A DNA stretch of 15,430 bases from Armatimonadota bacterium (GCA_014381035.1 JACMIS010000600.1:1-15430), one strand, 5' to 3'. Positions 1 to 7,661 are shown, counted from the first letter of the stretch. Translations and numbers: made by a program. The notes: generated by a model not told the origin, from the sequence alone.

Positions 1-1863
1 CAGCACTTCATCGGAGTAGAGTTGCTTCTGACGGAAGCCGACGACTTGCGAGGTGACCGTCACTTCGCCGAAATAGGCGACGGTCTCGCCCCACTCTTTC
101 GTCGCGACGACGCGCCGGATTTCGGTGAACGACTCCGACCGTGGCTCGGTGAAATACCCGGCGGACGCCGGGCGCACATGGGCACGGAAGTTCGCGGTAT
201 CCAGGTCCTCGACCAGGAATGTTTCGCCCATGTGCAGGTAGACCGCGCCGGGATGCAGGGTCTCGAACACCTTGCCCTCGTCCTCGTTCCCGATCACTTT
301 GTTGCCCCGGCTGGCATCGAGGATGCTGTATTGGTTGCCCGACGCCGAACGGATATTAACGAGACTCGCCGGGTACACCTGCCCGGCGTATACGAAACGG
401 TCCCCACAGTCGGAACCGGAGGTTCCGCGACGTGCGGACAACGCCTCCTCCTCGCAAAGTCGGTTGGCGACGGAACGGGCTTTCTCGCCGCCGAAAAGTC
501 GGAGATCGTCGTCGTCGAGGGGGCGTTCGTAGGCGGCGCAGAGCAGGTGCCCGCCCAAGATATGCCGGTTGGTCTGGTCGAGTGCCGCATGTTCGTGTGC
601 TTTACCGAAGAAGTAATCCGGGCGGCGCATCAGAAACTGATCGAGCGGATTATCGGCGGCGATCAGCACCGCGAGTGACCCCTCCTTGCCGCGCCCGGCA
701 CGCCCGGCTTGTTGCCACGTAGACGCCACGGTACCGGGGTAGCCCGTCATCACACACGCGTCCACGCCGCCGATGTCCACGCCCAGTTCGAGCGCGTTGG
801 TCGCGGTGACGCCTAACAGTTCGCCGTTGAACAGCCGCCGCTCGATCTCGCGGCGTTGCTCCGGCGTATATCCGGCGCGGTACGACATGATCCGTCCCGC
901 CGTTTCGGGTTTCGTGGTGCGTTCCAGCGCGGCTTTGCTGTACGACAGGAGCAGTTCGGCGGTCTTCCGGGCTCGGGTGAACGCGATGGTGCGTACATTG
1001 TCGCTGACGAGTGTTGTGAAAAGCGTCGTCGCCTCGGCGTTTGTGGAGCGGCGCGTCCCGGTCGCGGTGTCAATGATCGGCGGATTCCAGAACACGAACT
1101 GCTTCTTCCCGGTCGGTGCGCCGGTCCCGGAAATCGCCTCGGCGGTCAGACCGGTCAGCTTCGTGAATAGTTCGCCGGGATTCGCAATCGTCGCCGAACA
1201 CGCGAAAAACTGCGGCGATGCGCTGTAATGCTCGGCAATGCGGCGCAACCGGCGCAGGATGTTGGCGACGTGTGCCCCAAACACGCCACGGTAAATATGC
1301 GCTTCATCGATCACGACGTAGCGCAGGTTGCGAAAGAAGGTCCCCCAACCGGTGTGATAGGGGAGGATGCCCATGTGGAGCATGTCGGGGTTCGTAATCA
1401 CGACCCGTGCCATCCGCTTGACCCAGCCACGTTCCTCCTTGGGCGTATCGCCGTCATAGGTCGCTGTTGTGATGCCGGGAAGTTGCAAGCCGTCAATCTT
1501 GCCGCGCTGATCCTGCGCCAACGCTTTGGTCGGGAAAAGGTACAGGGCACGGGCGTGCGGCTCGGTAATCAAGGTTTCCAGAACCGGTGCGTTATAACAA
1601 AGTGACTTTCCCGACGCCGTCGGGGTCGTAATAATCCAGTGAAAACCGGATCGGGCAAGATCGATCGCCTCGGCTTGGTGGCGATACAAACCGTTGATCC
1701 CCTGCGCGGCGAGTGCGTCGGTCATGCCTTTCGGCAAAGGCGTGTCTAACGTGCCGTACTCCGCGCTCCGCTCGGCGAGCGTTTCGGAATGTACCATCTG
1801 CCCTTTGTACTCGGGGTGTCGCTTGATGCGCTCGATAAACCGGCTCGCGTCCATACCCATCAT
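1..1863 (-). CDS. DEAH-box DNA helicase, YprA/MrfA/Hrq1-like (3' end off window)
   Basis: I translated 621 codons without a stop on the minus strand; the C-terminus lies beyond base 1. Superfamily 2 motifs are all visible: a Q-motif-like YRHQ near residue 60, Walker A TPTASGKS at 80-87, motif Ia FPTKALAQDQ near 110, DEAH at 186-189, SAT at 223-225, a motif V-like TNALELGVDIG near 364-375 and QAGRAGR at 385-391. This pattern and the long region after motif VI match the YprA/MrfA/Hrq1 family of 3'-5' DNA helicases. Members normally end in a cysteine-rich DUF1998 (MZB) domain, which would be off-window here. Bacillus MrfA works in mitomycin-lesion repair, so a DNA-repair role is a family-level inference. 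The start is one of three in-frame ATGs (1863, 1860, 1854); an in-frame TGA lies just upstream at 1876-1878 and no strong Shine-Dalgarno is seen. Expected full length is about 750-800 residues. Confidence 0.9.
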   Translation of the reverse strand, partial: MMGMDASRFIERIKRHPEYKGQMVHSETLAERSAEYGTLDTPLPKGMTDALAAQGINGLYRHQAEAIDLARSGFHWIITTPTASGKSLCYNAPVLETLITEPHARALYLFPTKALAQDQRGKIDGLQLPGITTATYDGDTPKEERGWVKRMARVVITNPDMLHMGILPYHTGWGTFFRNLRYVVIDEAHIYRGVFGAHVANILRRLRRIAEHYSASPQFFACSATIANPGELFTKLTGLTAEAISGTGAPTGKKQFVFWNPPIIDTATGTRRSTNAEATTLFTTLVSDNVRTIAFTRARKTAELLLSYSKAALERTTKPETAGRIMSYRAGYTPEQRREIERRLFNGELLGVTATNALELGVDIGGVDACVMTGYPGTVASTWQQAGRAGRGKEGSLAVLIAADNPLDQFLMRRPDYFFGKAHEHAALDQTNRHILGGHLLCAAYERPLDDDDLRLFGGEKARSVANRLCEEEALSARRGTSGSDCGDRFVYAGQVYPASLVNIRSASGNQYSILDASRGNKVIGNEDEGKVFETLHPGAVYLHMGETFLVEDLDTANFRAHVRPASAGYFTEPRSESFTEIRRVVATKEWGETVAYFGEVTVTSQVVGFRQKQLYSDEVL

Positions 1864-2289
1864 TATGCGCCCGAATCAGCGCGGGGGCAAACTTTCGTTT
1901 CACGGAAAGCAGAACTTATACAGCGGGGATATTCGACATGCTCGCCGCTCAGATGCGGTCGAATGCACCGAGGAGTTTGAGGAATCGTTTGTGGTGAACA
2001 GACCGGAAACAAGTACCTCCGAAGTCCGCGTCAGTTTGTAGAACACCCTACCCTGCCTGTAAAATCGGATTGTCTCTGAATATAAAGAGCCTTGCAAAGT
2101 CATTCAGGAGAAAAACGTATTCAATTAATCGAATTGCCCGGTTTATTCTGAAAGATCCTTGGGTAAAGTAAATATACTTCGTCCGTCCTTAGCGGGTGAA
2201 GGACGGATGTTGTTGCCTGTAGCGGCAAAAAGCTCCACAGTTATGGCCCACACACCCTCCGTCAATACATCAAGGCCCGGGTTCATCCT
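1864..2289. other. 426-bp intergenic region between divergent genes
   Basis: This gap separates the helicase (leftward) from the RsbW-like gene (rightward), so it should hold both promoters. Visible items are a TATACT hexamer at 2173-2178 on the plus strand with no good -35 partner, an orphan Shine-Dalgarno-like AGGAG near 2105 with no start codon behind it, a short CAATT/AATTG repeat near 2122, and the hairpin at 2180-2209. The short open frames here (for example 1900-2103 minus) have no ribosome binding site or recognisable sequence. Confidence 0.5.
2180..2209. repeat. Hairpin upstream of the RsbW-like gene
   Basis: The arms 2180-2190 and 2199-2209 pair over 11 positions (one G-T) around the 8-nt loop AGCGGGTG. 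No T-run follows, so it is not a canonical terminator. It sits 80 bp before the 2290 start and directly after a TATACT hexamer, so it would be near the 5' end of that transcript if the hexamer is a -10 element. Function unknown. Confidence 0.55.
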
Positions 2290-2709
2290 ATGAGATTTCA
2301 TTTGTCGGTTGAACTACCGGACGACCTGGCCTGCTTACCGCGCCTTCGGCGTACAGTCCGCGAATCGTTAATGTTATGCCAGGTCTGCGCGGAGGATATT
2401 GATACGATCGAACTTCTTTTGGGGGAACTCGCTACGAATGCCGCGTGTCACGCCAACGCAGGACACTATCTCGTTAATATGGAAATAACCGACAATAGTG
2501 TGATTCTCACCGTGACCGATAATGGAATCGGTTTTCAGCGTGACGACGTTTTGCCGCCGGTAACGTTGCGTTCCGGAGTCGATGGAGTTGACCGGATCGG
2601 TGGGATGGGATTGCCACTCGTCGAGATGCTCGCGGACGAAGTCGTATTTACCTCCATGAAACCACAGGGCACCAGCGTTCAAGCGGTCAAGTATATCAAT
2701 TTCCGTTGA
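2290..2709 (+). CDS. RsbW/SpoIIAB-like ATP-binding protein (GHKL, HATPase_c)
   Basis: This 139-residue protein is the size of a stand-alone anti-sigma-factor kinase and has the GHKL ATP-binding boxes. The N-box is ELLLGELATNAACHAN, with E46 and N50. The G1 box is TDNGIGF at 76-82, and the G2 box is GGMGLPLV at 104-111. The family (RsbW, SpoIIAB, RsbT) phosphorylates STAS-domain anti-anti-sigma proteins and often binds a sigma factor. No STAS protein, PP2C phosphatase or sigma-B-type gene is adjacent, so the partner is unknown. The ATG at 2290 has only a weak upstream purine stretch (AAGG about 14 nt away). It is transcribed alone, between two minus-strand repair genes. The domain call is firm; the role as a sigma regulator is inferred from family size and architecture. 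Confidence 0.87.
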   Translation: MRFHLSVELPDDLACLPRLRRTVRESLMLCQVCAEDIDTIELLLGELATNAACHANAGHYLVNMEITDNSVILTVTDNGIGFQRDDVLPPVTLRSGVDGVDRIGGMGLPLVEMLADEVVFTSMKPQGTSVQAVKYINFR

Positions 2710-3032
2710 CTGGGACTGCATCCCCCCGACGGCTGTTTTCTCGAGCAGCGATGGCATCCGGCACTCGTTTCATGGTCTGATAACGAGTGTGTTCGTCAGG
2801 ATTTTGTTGTCAAAAGGTGGATCCAACCGGTCGGGCGTTGAACATCTACGGTGCACGTGCGACTGCAAAACAGACAACGCAACACGCCATTACTGTAGCG
2901 GTGTCCTGGGTGATATTAGTTTACCCGCCTCTCAAAGAAATAGCGCACTTGCAACCGTATAAATACGTTCTGGAGATAATATTGTCTGGACAAAAGGGAG
3001 ACGCGGCACTTTTATTGCCATAGAACACCGTT
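2710..3032. other. 323-bp gap between convergent genes
   Basis: It lies between the ends of the RsbW-like gene and ogt. It holds an 8-bp perfect hairpin (2762-2769 with 2782-2789, 12-nt loop) that may end transcription of the upstream gene, but no T-run follows. A 78-codon GTG-initiated frame (2787-3023) has no Shine-Dalgarno and no recognisable motif. I see nothing else. The length is more than a simple convergent gap needs. Confidence 0.45.
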
Positions 3033-3533
3033 TTACAATGCAAGAACGTCACCAGCGCCCTTCTCATGCGCGAGTAGGAAGGCCTTTCGGGATTCGCCGC
3101 CCGCGTACCCGGTCAGTTTGCCGGACGCGCCGATGACGCGGTGGCAGGGGACGATGATCGAAACAGGGTTCCGTCCGTTCGCCGCGCCGACCGCCCGCGC
3201 GGCGTTCGCGTCCCCGATACGGCGGGCAAGCTCGCCGTAGGTGATGGTCTCGCCATACGGAATATCGCACAGTTGTCGCCAGACGGCGTGTTGGAAGGGG
3301 GTGCCGATCGGTGGCGCGACGGGAAGGTCGAACAATCTACGCGTCCCCGCGAAGTATTCCCCGAGTTGCCGCGTCGCTTCTGCGATAACCGGTGTTTCTC
3401 GTGCTACCCAATCGGTGCCGATCCCCACGCCGTTTTTATGCTCGTTCATGTAAACACCGGTAAGGGTGCCGCCCTGGACCGTGAGTAGCAACTGCCCGAT
3501 GGGGCTTTCTATATAGGCGTAATCGGTTGTCAT
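3033..3533 (-). CDS. ogt: Methylated-DNA--[protein]-cysteine S-methyltransferase
   Basis: This 166-residue protein transfers the methyl group from O6-methylguanine (and O4-methylthymine) in DNA to its own cysteine in a suicide reaction. The acceptor motif IVPCHRV is intact with C130. The preceding helix-turn-helix region ([17 protein letters not shown], then [14 protein letters not shown]) and the following GxLxGYxGG segment are as in Ogt/MGMT. The length is typical of the full family. The ATG at 3531-3533 has a good Shine-Dalgarno GAGGA seven bases upstream on the minus strand. The gene lies 142 bp downstream of the Ada-AlkA fusion on the same strand. That gap is filled by a nested palindrome, which may uncouple or modulate the two genes. 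Together the pair covers methylguanine and methyladenine damage. Confidence 0.96.
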   Translation of the reverse strand: MTTDYAYIESPIGQLLLTVQGGTLTGVYMNEHKNGVGIGTDWVARETPVIAEATRQLGEYFAGTRRLFDLPVAPPIGTPFQHAVWRQLCDIPYGETITYGELARRIGDANAARAVGAANGRNPVSIIVPCHRVIGASGKLTGYAGGESRKAFLLAHEKGAGDVLAL

Positions 3534-3560
3534 ATCCGGGTCCTCATTTTGGAGTTCGCC

Positions 3561-3684
3561 GGGGCATGAACGCCCCGGTTATAGTTTTCAACGCCCGAGA
3601 AATCGGGCTGATGCGGAAAGCGCATTCCATTCCCATAGCCGGTTTTAACCGGGTCCTATCGAATAGCCGGGGCGTTTATGCCCC
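3561..3684. repeat. Nested palindromic element: outer stem with three inner hairpins
   Basis: The outer arms 3561-3578 and 3667-3684 are complementary over 18 positions with one G-T pair. Pairing continues inward to 3582/3663, giving about 22 bp. Inside are three separate hairpins: 3593-3608 (6-bp stem, GAAA tetraloop), 3611-3625 (5-bp stem, GAAAG loop) and 3639-3652 (6-bp stem), the last with a further 4-bp base pairing (3635-3638/3656-3659). The whole folds as a four-way junction. It occupies the alkA-ogt gap, and its right arm includes the last two sense codons and the TAA stop of alkA. It may be a dispersed REP/MITE-like repeat or a structured RNA in the alkA-ogt transcript; no target-site duplication was seen. 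Confidence 0.75.
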
Positions 3685-5148
3685 TGTGACGATGCCCCCG
3701 GTAGGTATTTCAGGGACTTCTTTTGGGTTTCCCAGCGACCGCCATAAGTGCATCACGGCATACGCCCGCCAGGGACGCCATTTCTCTGCCAATGCGAGCA
3801 CGTTCCGCGGGTTTGTCGTGCCGAGTGCGTTGTATAAGCCCAGATCGGTGTGTGGGAAGGCATCCGGGTCGCCGAGGGCACGCATGGCGACATATTGTGC
3901 GGTCCATTCTCCGATACCGGGTAGCGTTTTCAATTTCTCCGTCGTTTCGGAAATATCAGTGCCCGGTGTGAACGATATGCTCCCGGTCGCTACGGCGTTC
4001 GCGAGGGCGAGGATGCTTTTCGCTCGCGCCCCGACAATGCCGAGTGCGGCGACGCTATCCACGGTTTCCTGTGCGACCCGTTCCGGCGTCGGGGCAAGAT
4101 GTGTGAGATCCACATATGCGGTTTCCATCGGGGTCCCGAATGCCACGGTGAACCGACTGGCGAGTGTGGTCGCCGCCTTCACGGAAATCTGCTGACCAAG
4201 GATCGCCCGCACCGTCAATTCGAACGGGTCGAACGCGCCGGGGACACGCAAACCGGGACAGTCAGCGGCGAGATCACCAAGTCGTTCTGCGATTGCGACC
4301 GGGTCGACATCCAGGTCGAAAAGTCGCTTTACACGCGCCAGCACGGGTACCATGACGCCCGCCAGCGACGGTGATAACTCTACCACCAGTGCGTCCCGCC
4401 CCATGGCATGACTCACCGACACCACACCCGTTTTATCCTTCACGCGCACTGTCCGCCGGTACACGTCGCTGTCACGCGCTTCCGCGCCGCGTCCGGCTCG
4501 CCCGGTGACATACGCGAGCAATTCCTGCCAGGCAAGCGGCGGCCGGTAAGGCAGTTCGTAGCGCATCACATCCATTGCTTTAATCCCTTCCCGGCTCTTT
4601 CGCAAGTTCGTCGGGTTCAATCGGTAGCGTTCCTGAAACAATGTATTGAATCGCCGCACACTCCCGAAACCCGCCGCAAACGCGATCTCCGTCACGGGCA
4701 AATCGGTGTCGGTAAGAAGTCGCTTGGCGAGTAAGAGGCGTCCGGTCTGTGCCATCTCGACTGGCGAGACGCCAAACGCATCGGTGACGACCCGCCGCAA
4801 ATGTCGGTCCGAGGTATGTAAGTCGGCGGCAAGTTCGGCGACGCTTTTATCCTCCAGAGCACCATCCTCGATGCGACTCGCGGCGCGGGCGGCAAGTCGG
4901 CTTTCGGCATCCACGCGGGAGCGACCGGGCGCGAGTTCGGGGCGGCAGCGCAAGCACGGACGATACCCCGCACGCTCGGCGGACGCGGCATTCGGATAGA
5001 ACGTGCAGTTTTTCGCGCTGGGCAACTTGGCACGGCACACCGGGCGGCAATAGATTCCTGTGGACGACACCCCGACAAAGAAACGCCCATCAAAGCGGGG
5101 GTCATGCGTCGCGAGGGCTTGATAACAGGCGGCATCATTCAGGTGCAT
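3676..5148 (-). CDS. alkA: Ada-type methyl sensor / AraC HTH / AlkA DNA-3-methyladenine glycosylase fusion
   Basis: This 490-residue protein has three parts. Residues 1-75 are the Ada zinc domain with C34, C38, C65 and C68, where Ada accepts a methyl group from DNA phosphotriesters on the first cysteine. Residues about 85-185 are an AraC-type DNA-binding domain. Residues about 193-480 are AlkA: an N-terminal AlkA subdomain, then a helix-hairpin-helix (LPGIGEWTAQY), with the catalytic aspartate in FPHTDLGL (about D435). Such fusions excise N3-methyladenine and related bases and probably also activate transcription when methylated. The overall layout matches the Ada-AlkA proteins of actinobacteria. 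It lies upstream of ogt on the same strand. A TACAAT hexamer ends 5 nt before the ATG, suggesting a leaderless message. The last codons and the stop lie inside the arm of a palindromic element. Confidence 0.95.
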   Translation of the reverse strand: MHLNDAACYQALATHDPRFDGRFFVGVSSTGIYCRPVCRAKLPSAKNCTFYPNAASAERAGYRPCLRCRPELAPGRSRVDAESRLAARAASRIEDGALEDKSVAELAADLHTSDRHLRRVVTDAFGVSPVEMAQTGRLLLAKRLLTDTDLPVTEIAFAAGFGSVRRFNTLFQERYRLNPTNLRKSREGIKAMDVMRYELPYRPPLAWQELLAYVTGRAGRGAEARDSDVYRRTVRVKDKTGVVSVSHAMGRDALVVELSPSLAGVMVPVLARVKRLFDLDVDPVAIAERLGDLAADCPGLRVPGAFDPFELTVRAILGQQISVKAATTLASRFTVAFGTPMETAYVDLTHLAPTPERVAQETVDSVAALGIVGARAKSILALANAVATGSISFTPGTDISETTEKLKTLPGIGEWTAQYVAMRALGDPDAFPHTDLGLYNALGTTNPRNVLALAEKWRPWRAYAVMHLWRSLGNPKEVPEIPTGGIVTGA

Positions 5149-5153
5149 AGCTC

Positions 5154-5159
5154 ATTGTA
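5154..5159 (-). promoter_or_regulatory. Possible -10 element of the Ada-AlkA gene
   Basis: TACAAT on the minus strand, five bases before the ATG at 5148. Transcription would then begin at or next to the start codon, which fits the absence of a clear Shine-Dalgarno. No convincing -35 hexamer is visible at 16-18 bp, as would be expected if an activator such as methylated Ada is needed. Confidence 0.35.
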
Positions 5160-5386
5160 GCAGTTCATATTCGCATCCACTCGCCGTTTTCGGACATGGA
5201 AGTGAGTTCGGTTATAGGGAGTTGGGGATAAAGAGCAGTTCCGGAAGGGGGACGCAGCAGTCAAACGGCTACCGTTATTTCATTACCCCCCTGTCCCCCG
5301 TCCCCATAATCTAATACCGTCCGCTTAAAATTTCCGTGGAGCGGGTACACCGATAGCGTACAAAAAATGATTGAAGGAAACCCAAT

Positions 5387-5650
5387 ATGACACCTGAAAC
5401 ACCGGAAACCGAAGTGATTGACGAGATGGAAACCCCGGTTGAAATCACACAGGATGAGATGATTGATTCTCGCTACTCCTATGATTTGCCGCAGAACGAT
5501 GCCGGTCAAGGCGAAATGAAAACGGACGCAAATACGGCGACTCCCGCCCTGCCAGCCAGCGAGGCACCGGAGCAGGACAACCAGAGCGAGATTCCCGGCG
5601 ACCCTCGCGAGTCCCATCAGACACAACCGCCGACCAGCGAACAGTATTAG
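5387..5650 (+). CDS. Small acidic, probably disordered protein of unknown function
   Basis: This is an 87-residue protein rich in Glu, Asp, Pro, Thr and Gln, with no cysteine, no membrane segment and no recognised domain. It looks intrinsically disordered throughout. I call it a real gene because of its AAGGA Shine-Dalgarno eight bases before the ATG and because it ends at a TAG overlapping the strong AGGAGG of the DUF2231 gene, so the two are probably co-translated. Function unknown. A longer antisense frame crosses it but has random-looking composition. It has the look of a lineage-restricted companion of the membrane protein. Confidence 0.6.
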   Translation: MTPETPETEVIDEMETPVEITQDEMIDSRYSYDLPQNDAGQGEMKTDANTATPALPASEAPEQDNQSEIPGDPRESHQTQPPTSEQY

Positions 5651-5659
5651 GAGGTGACT

Positions 5660-6208
5660 ATGGAATCGCGTGCCAAGTTTCTGGGGCATTCGCTCCACCA
5701 AATGATGATCGTTTTCCCGCTCGGATTGCTGGTCACTTCCGTGCTTTTCGATGTCGCCGGTGCCCTTTCGAGCAGTGCCGAAATGTATCGCGTAGCGTAC
5801 TGGATGATCGCGGTCGGCGTCGTGTCCGGTCTGCTTGCGGCAGTGACGGGTTGGATCGATTGGGGAGCCATCCCGACGGGAACACGAGCGAAGGCGGTCG
5901 GTTTGTCGCACGGCTTGGCGAACACGGTCATGATCGCTGCATTCGGCTTGTCGTGGTGGATTCGCTATTCGACGAATCCGTCCAGCCCGTCTGTGCTGGC
6001 GATAGTTTTGTCGTTCCTCGCGCTCGGTATCGGGCTTTTCGCGGCATGGCTGGGGGGCGAACTGGTCAACCGTCTGGGAGTCGGCGTAGACAACGGCGCG
6101 CATTTGAACGCCCCTTCGTCGCTTTCCGGCAAACCCGCGACCGACACCCCGCTTCCGCTGGTAGAGTCGGCTTCCTCTGCCCCATCGCAGACGGAAAGCC
6201 ACGCATAG
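5660..6208 (+). CDS. DUF2231 family membrane protein
   Basis: This protein of about 182 residues has four predicted membrane helices. DUF2231 hallmarks are visible: an N-terminal GHSLHQMMIVFPLG, then LAAVTGWIDW, then AWLGGELVNRLGVGV after the fourth helix. The Pro/Ser/Thr-rich tail (about 40 residues) looks disordered. The family has no settled function; some relatives sit near redox or haem proteins, and the conserved histidine in the first helix suggests metal or haem binding (inference). The start is the ATG at 5660, with AGGAGG at 5649-5654 five bases upstream; an in-frame GTG at 5654 would overlap that site and is less likely. It is co-transcribed with the acidic protein just upstream. 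Confidence 0.85.
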   Translation: MESRAKFLGHSLHQMMIVFPLGLLVTSVLFDVAGALSSSAEMYRVAYWMIAVGVVSGLLAAVTGWIDWGAIPTGTRAKAVGLSHGLANTVMIAAFGLSWWIRYSTNPSSPSVLAIVLSFLALGIGLFAAWLGGELVNRLGVGVDNGAHLNAPSSLSGKPATDTPLPLVESASSAPSQTESHA

Positions 6209-6522
6209 GGTGATTTGTTTTTCTTTCCGGTTTTTCCTCGGATTCCGGGGCAAAACCGGAGGCTGTTTTAACTGACACCCACCATATTCATCTCTCCCGC
6301 TTTCTATTTCAGGACTTCTTGACGGACTGTCGCGATTACCATTGTCCTCGGAAGGGATCACAAGACAGCATGTCGCGAGGTCATCCTTGGAACCCGATAA
6401 AATAAGTGCCACGCCAGCCTCCCACGGAAACGTGTTTCCTGCAGAACTATCTGCCGTCTAAACAATACCCCTGTGGAAGACGACCACATACTATGGTCGC
6501 TTACTCGAGGAAAAAGCGTATC
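6209..6522. other. 314-bp gap between the DUF2231 gene and the ECF sigma operon
   Basis: It contains a probable terminator (6226-6269), a TTGACG hexamer at 6319-6324 without a matching -10, a TAAAAT hexamer at 6398-6403 and a small palindrome at 6426-6439 (GGAAAC/GTTTCC). The sigma frame is open back to 6406, so part of this gap could be coding if an upstream start (GTG 6406 or ATG 6493) is used. Confidence 0.45.
6226..6269 (+). terminator. Probable intrinsic terminator after the DUF2231 gene
   Basis: Arms 6226-6234 and 6252-6260 form a 9-bp stem (CCGGTTTT paired with AAAACCGG plus one outer pair). TTTT follows at 6266-6269, five bases after the stem. It lies 18 bases beyond the DUF2231 stop. 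The loop is long (17 nt) and the T-run short, so strength is uncertain. Confidence 0.45.
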
Positions 6523-7170
6523 ATGCACAGCGAAGTCATCAGCATATCCTCTTCAAACGACAACGGTCTCTGCGAAGCATCTTCCTGGCGTAGTCGGTGT
6601 GCGGCCGACGATGCAAACCTCATCCGCCAGTGCGGGCGCGGCGACAAGGACGCCTTGAAAGAGTTGGCGCAACGGTACGAATCCCCTTTGTTTCGGTTTC
6701 TGCTACATCAGATGGGGTCGGTCGAAGATGCGGAGGAGGCGGTACTGGAAGTGTTTGTGCGCGTCTGGCTTCACGCCGGGAGTTTCCGCTTTCAAGCAAG
6801 TGTGTCCACCTGGCTCTACCGTATTGCCGCGAACATCGCCCGTGACGCCTACGACCGGCGCAAGGCGCGTCCTCAGACGGCACCGCCCGATGCGTATGAT
6901 CTGGCGCGTCATGCGGTGGGGGATGCCGCCGCAGAAGCCATGGAACGGTTGGAAAGCGCGGACCGTTCCCGTATACTGCAACAGGCTCTCGCCCTGCTGG
7001 ATGCCAATGACCGGTTGGTACTCGTCCTGTATTATCTGGAGGAGCGCGACTATAAAGAGATGCAGACCATCACTGGCTGGATCTACCCGGTGTTGAAGAC
7101 ACGGCTGGTACGGGCACGTGTGCGACTACGTGGGCGCATGAAGGAGCTGGGCTTTGAAGCAATCTTATGA
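6523..7170 (+). CDS. ECF-type RNA polymerase sigma factor
   Basis: From the ATG at 6523 this is 215 residues, with the two sigma-70 regions of an extracytoplasmic-function factor. Region 2 runs from LIRQCGRGDKDALKELAQRY through the DAEEAVLEVFVRVW and STWLYRIAANIARDAYDRRK segments. Region 4 covers LLDANDRLVLVLYYLEERDYKEM and the recognition helix ahead of KTRLVRARVRLR. The region-4 turn reads TGWIYPVLKTRL, off the usual GxPxGTVKSRL, so promoter recognition may be unusual. The start is uncertain: GAGGA lies 11 nt before ATG 6523, and ATG 6493 or GTG 6406 are in frame. The stop overlaps the anti-sigma start by ATGA, so the pair is translationally coupled and the sigma factor is probably held inactive by that partner. 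Confidence 0.9.
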   Translation: MHSEVISISSSNDNGLCEASSWRSRCAADDANLIRQCGRGDKDALKELAQRYESPLFRFLLHQMGSVEDAEEAVLEVFVRVWLHAGSFRFQASVSTWLYRIAANIARDAYDRRKARPQTAPPDAYDLARHAVGDAAAEAMERLESADRSRILQQALALLDANDRLVLVLYYLEERDYKEMQTITGWIYPVLKTRLVRARVRLRGRMKELGFEAIL

Positions 7171-7661
7171 AATGCAAACAATTCCGCGAAAATCTGCCTG
7201 ACTGGCTTACAAACCGATTGGCACCCCGTTTCAACGCGGAAATGGGGGCTCACAGTGCTACCTGCTCGACCTGTGCCGATATTGAACAGGAAGAACGCCG
7301 TCTGCGGACTGTATGGCAAAACATCCCCAGTCTCCCTTCACCTGACCTGTTGCCGCGCCTGACGGATCGGTTGAACGCCATCCGCCCTGCCCCCGGTCCC
7401 CGTTGGAACGCCTATCTTACGGTTGCCGGAACGGCTTGTGCGATGGCGGCGGCGGCTTGGCTCTATGTCGGGGGAGTCGGTCGTCAGGCGATATCCTATC
7501 AAAGAGAGCCTATCGTCTCCCAGACTTTAAGCAGCCCGCCTTTAGAGGATATGTTGGAAGGAGTTCGCTGGCGTTCGTCCGACGAATGGGATGCAAGCCG
7601 GGAGCCACCGGTTTATGATGTACAGATGCGTTCGCTCCTACTGGTCAAGGAGATCGAGTAG
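7167..7661 (+). CDS. Membrane anti-sigma factor with zinc-finger (zf-HC2/ZAS) domain
   Basis: This 164-residue protein carries the ZAS signature near its N-terminus: C3, then H29-x3-C33-x2-C36 (HSATCSTC). This zinc-binding helical domain clamps ECF sigma factors. One membrane helix follows at about 82-101 (YLTVAGTACAMAAAAWLYVG). The remaining roughly 60 residues would be periplasmic and have no recognised domain. The ATG overlaps the sigma stop (ATGA), and its own stop abuts the next ATG, so all three genes form one unit. It should bind the sigma factor of 6523-7170 and release it on an envelope signal, perhaps by proteolysis. The direct pairing is a strong inference from position and domain. 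Confidence 0.88.
   Translation: MKCKQFRENLPDWLTNRLAPRFNAEMGAHSATCSTCADIEQEERRLRTVWQNIPSLPSPDLLPRLTDRLNAIRPAPGPRWNAYLTVAGTACAMAAAAWLYVGGVGRQAISYQREPIVSQTLSSPPLEDMLEGVRWRSSDEWDASREPPVYDVQMRSLLLVKEIE

Noticed and set aside
22..678. 218-codon open frame on the plus strand
   Set aside because: It is antisense to the helicase, whose motifs are clear on the minus strand; its own sequence shows no recognisable domain.
1900..2103. 67-codon minus-strand frame upstream of the helicase
   Set aside because: No ribosome binding site, and its composition looks like noncoding sequence.
2787..3023. 78-codon GTG-initiated frame in the gap before ogt
   Set aside because: No Shine-Dalgarno, no motif, and it starts inside a hairpin arm. 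Possible but not supported.
3527..4195. 222-codon open frame on the plus strand
   Set aside because: It is antisense to the AlkA domain and crosses the palindromic element; no domain is recognisable.
5247..5305. GGGGACG/CGTCCCC inverted repeat upstream of the acidic-protein gene
   Set aside because: Only 7 bp with a loop of over 40 nt in a region of G and C runs; it could arise by chance.
5261..6412. 383-codon open frame on the minus strand
   Set aside because: It runs antisense to the DUF2231 gene, which has family motifs and an ideal Shine-Dalgarno. The minus frame is rich in Arg, His and Cys in a shadow-like way.
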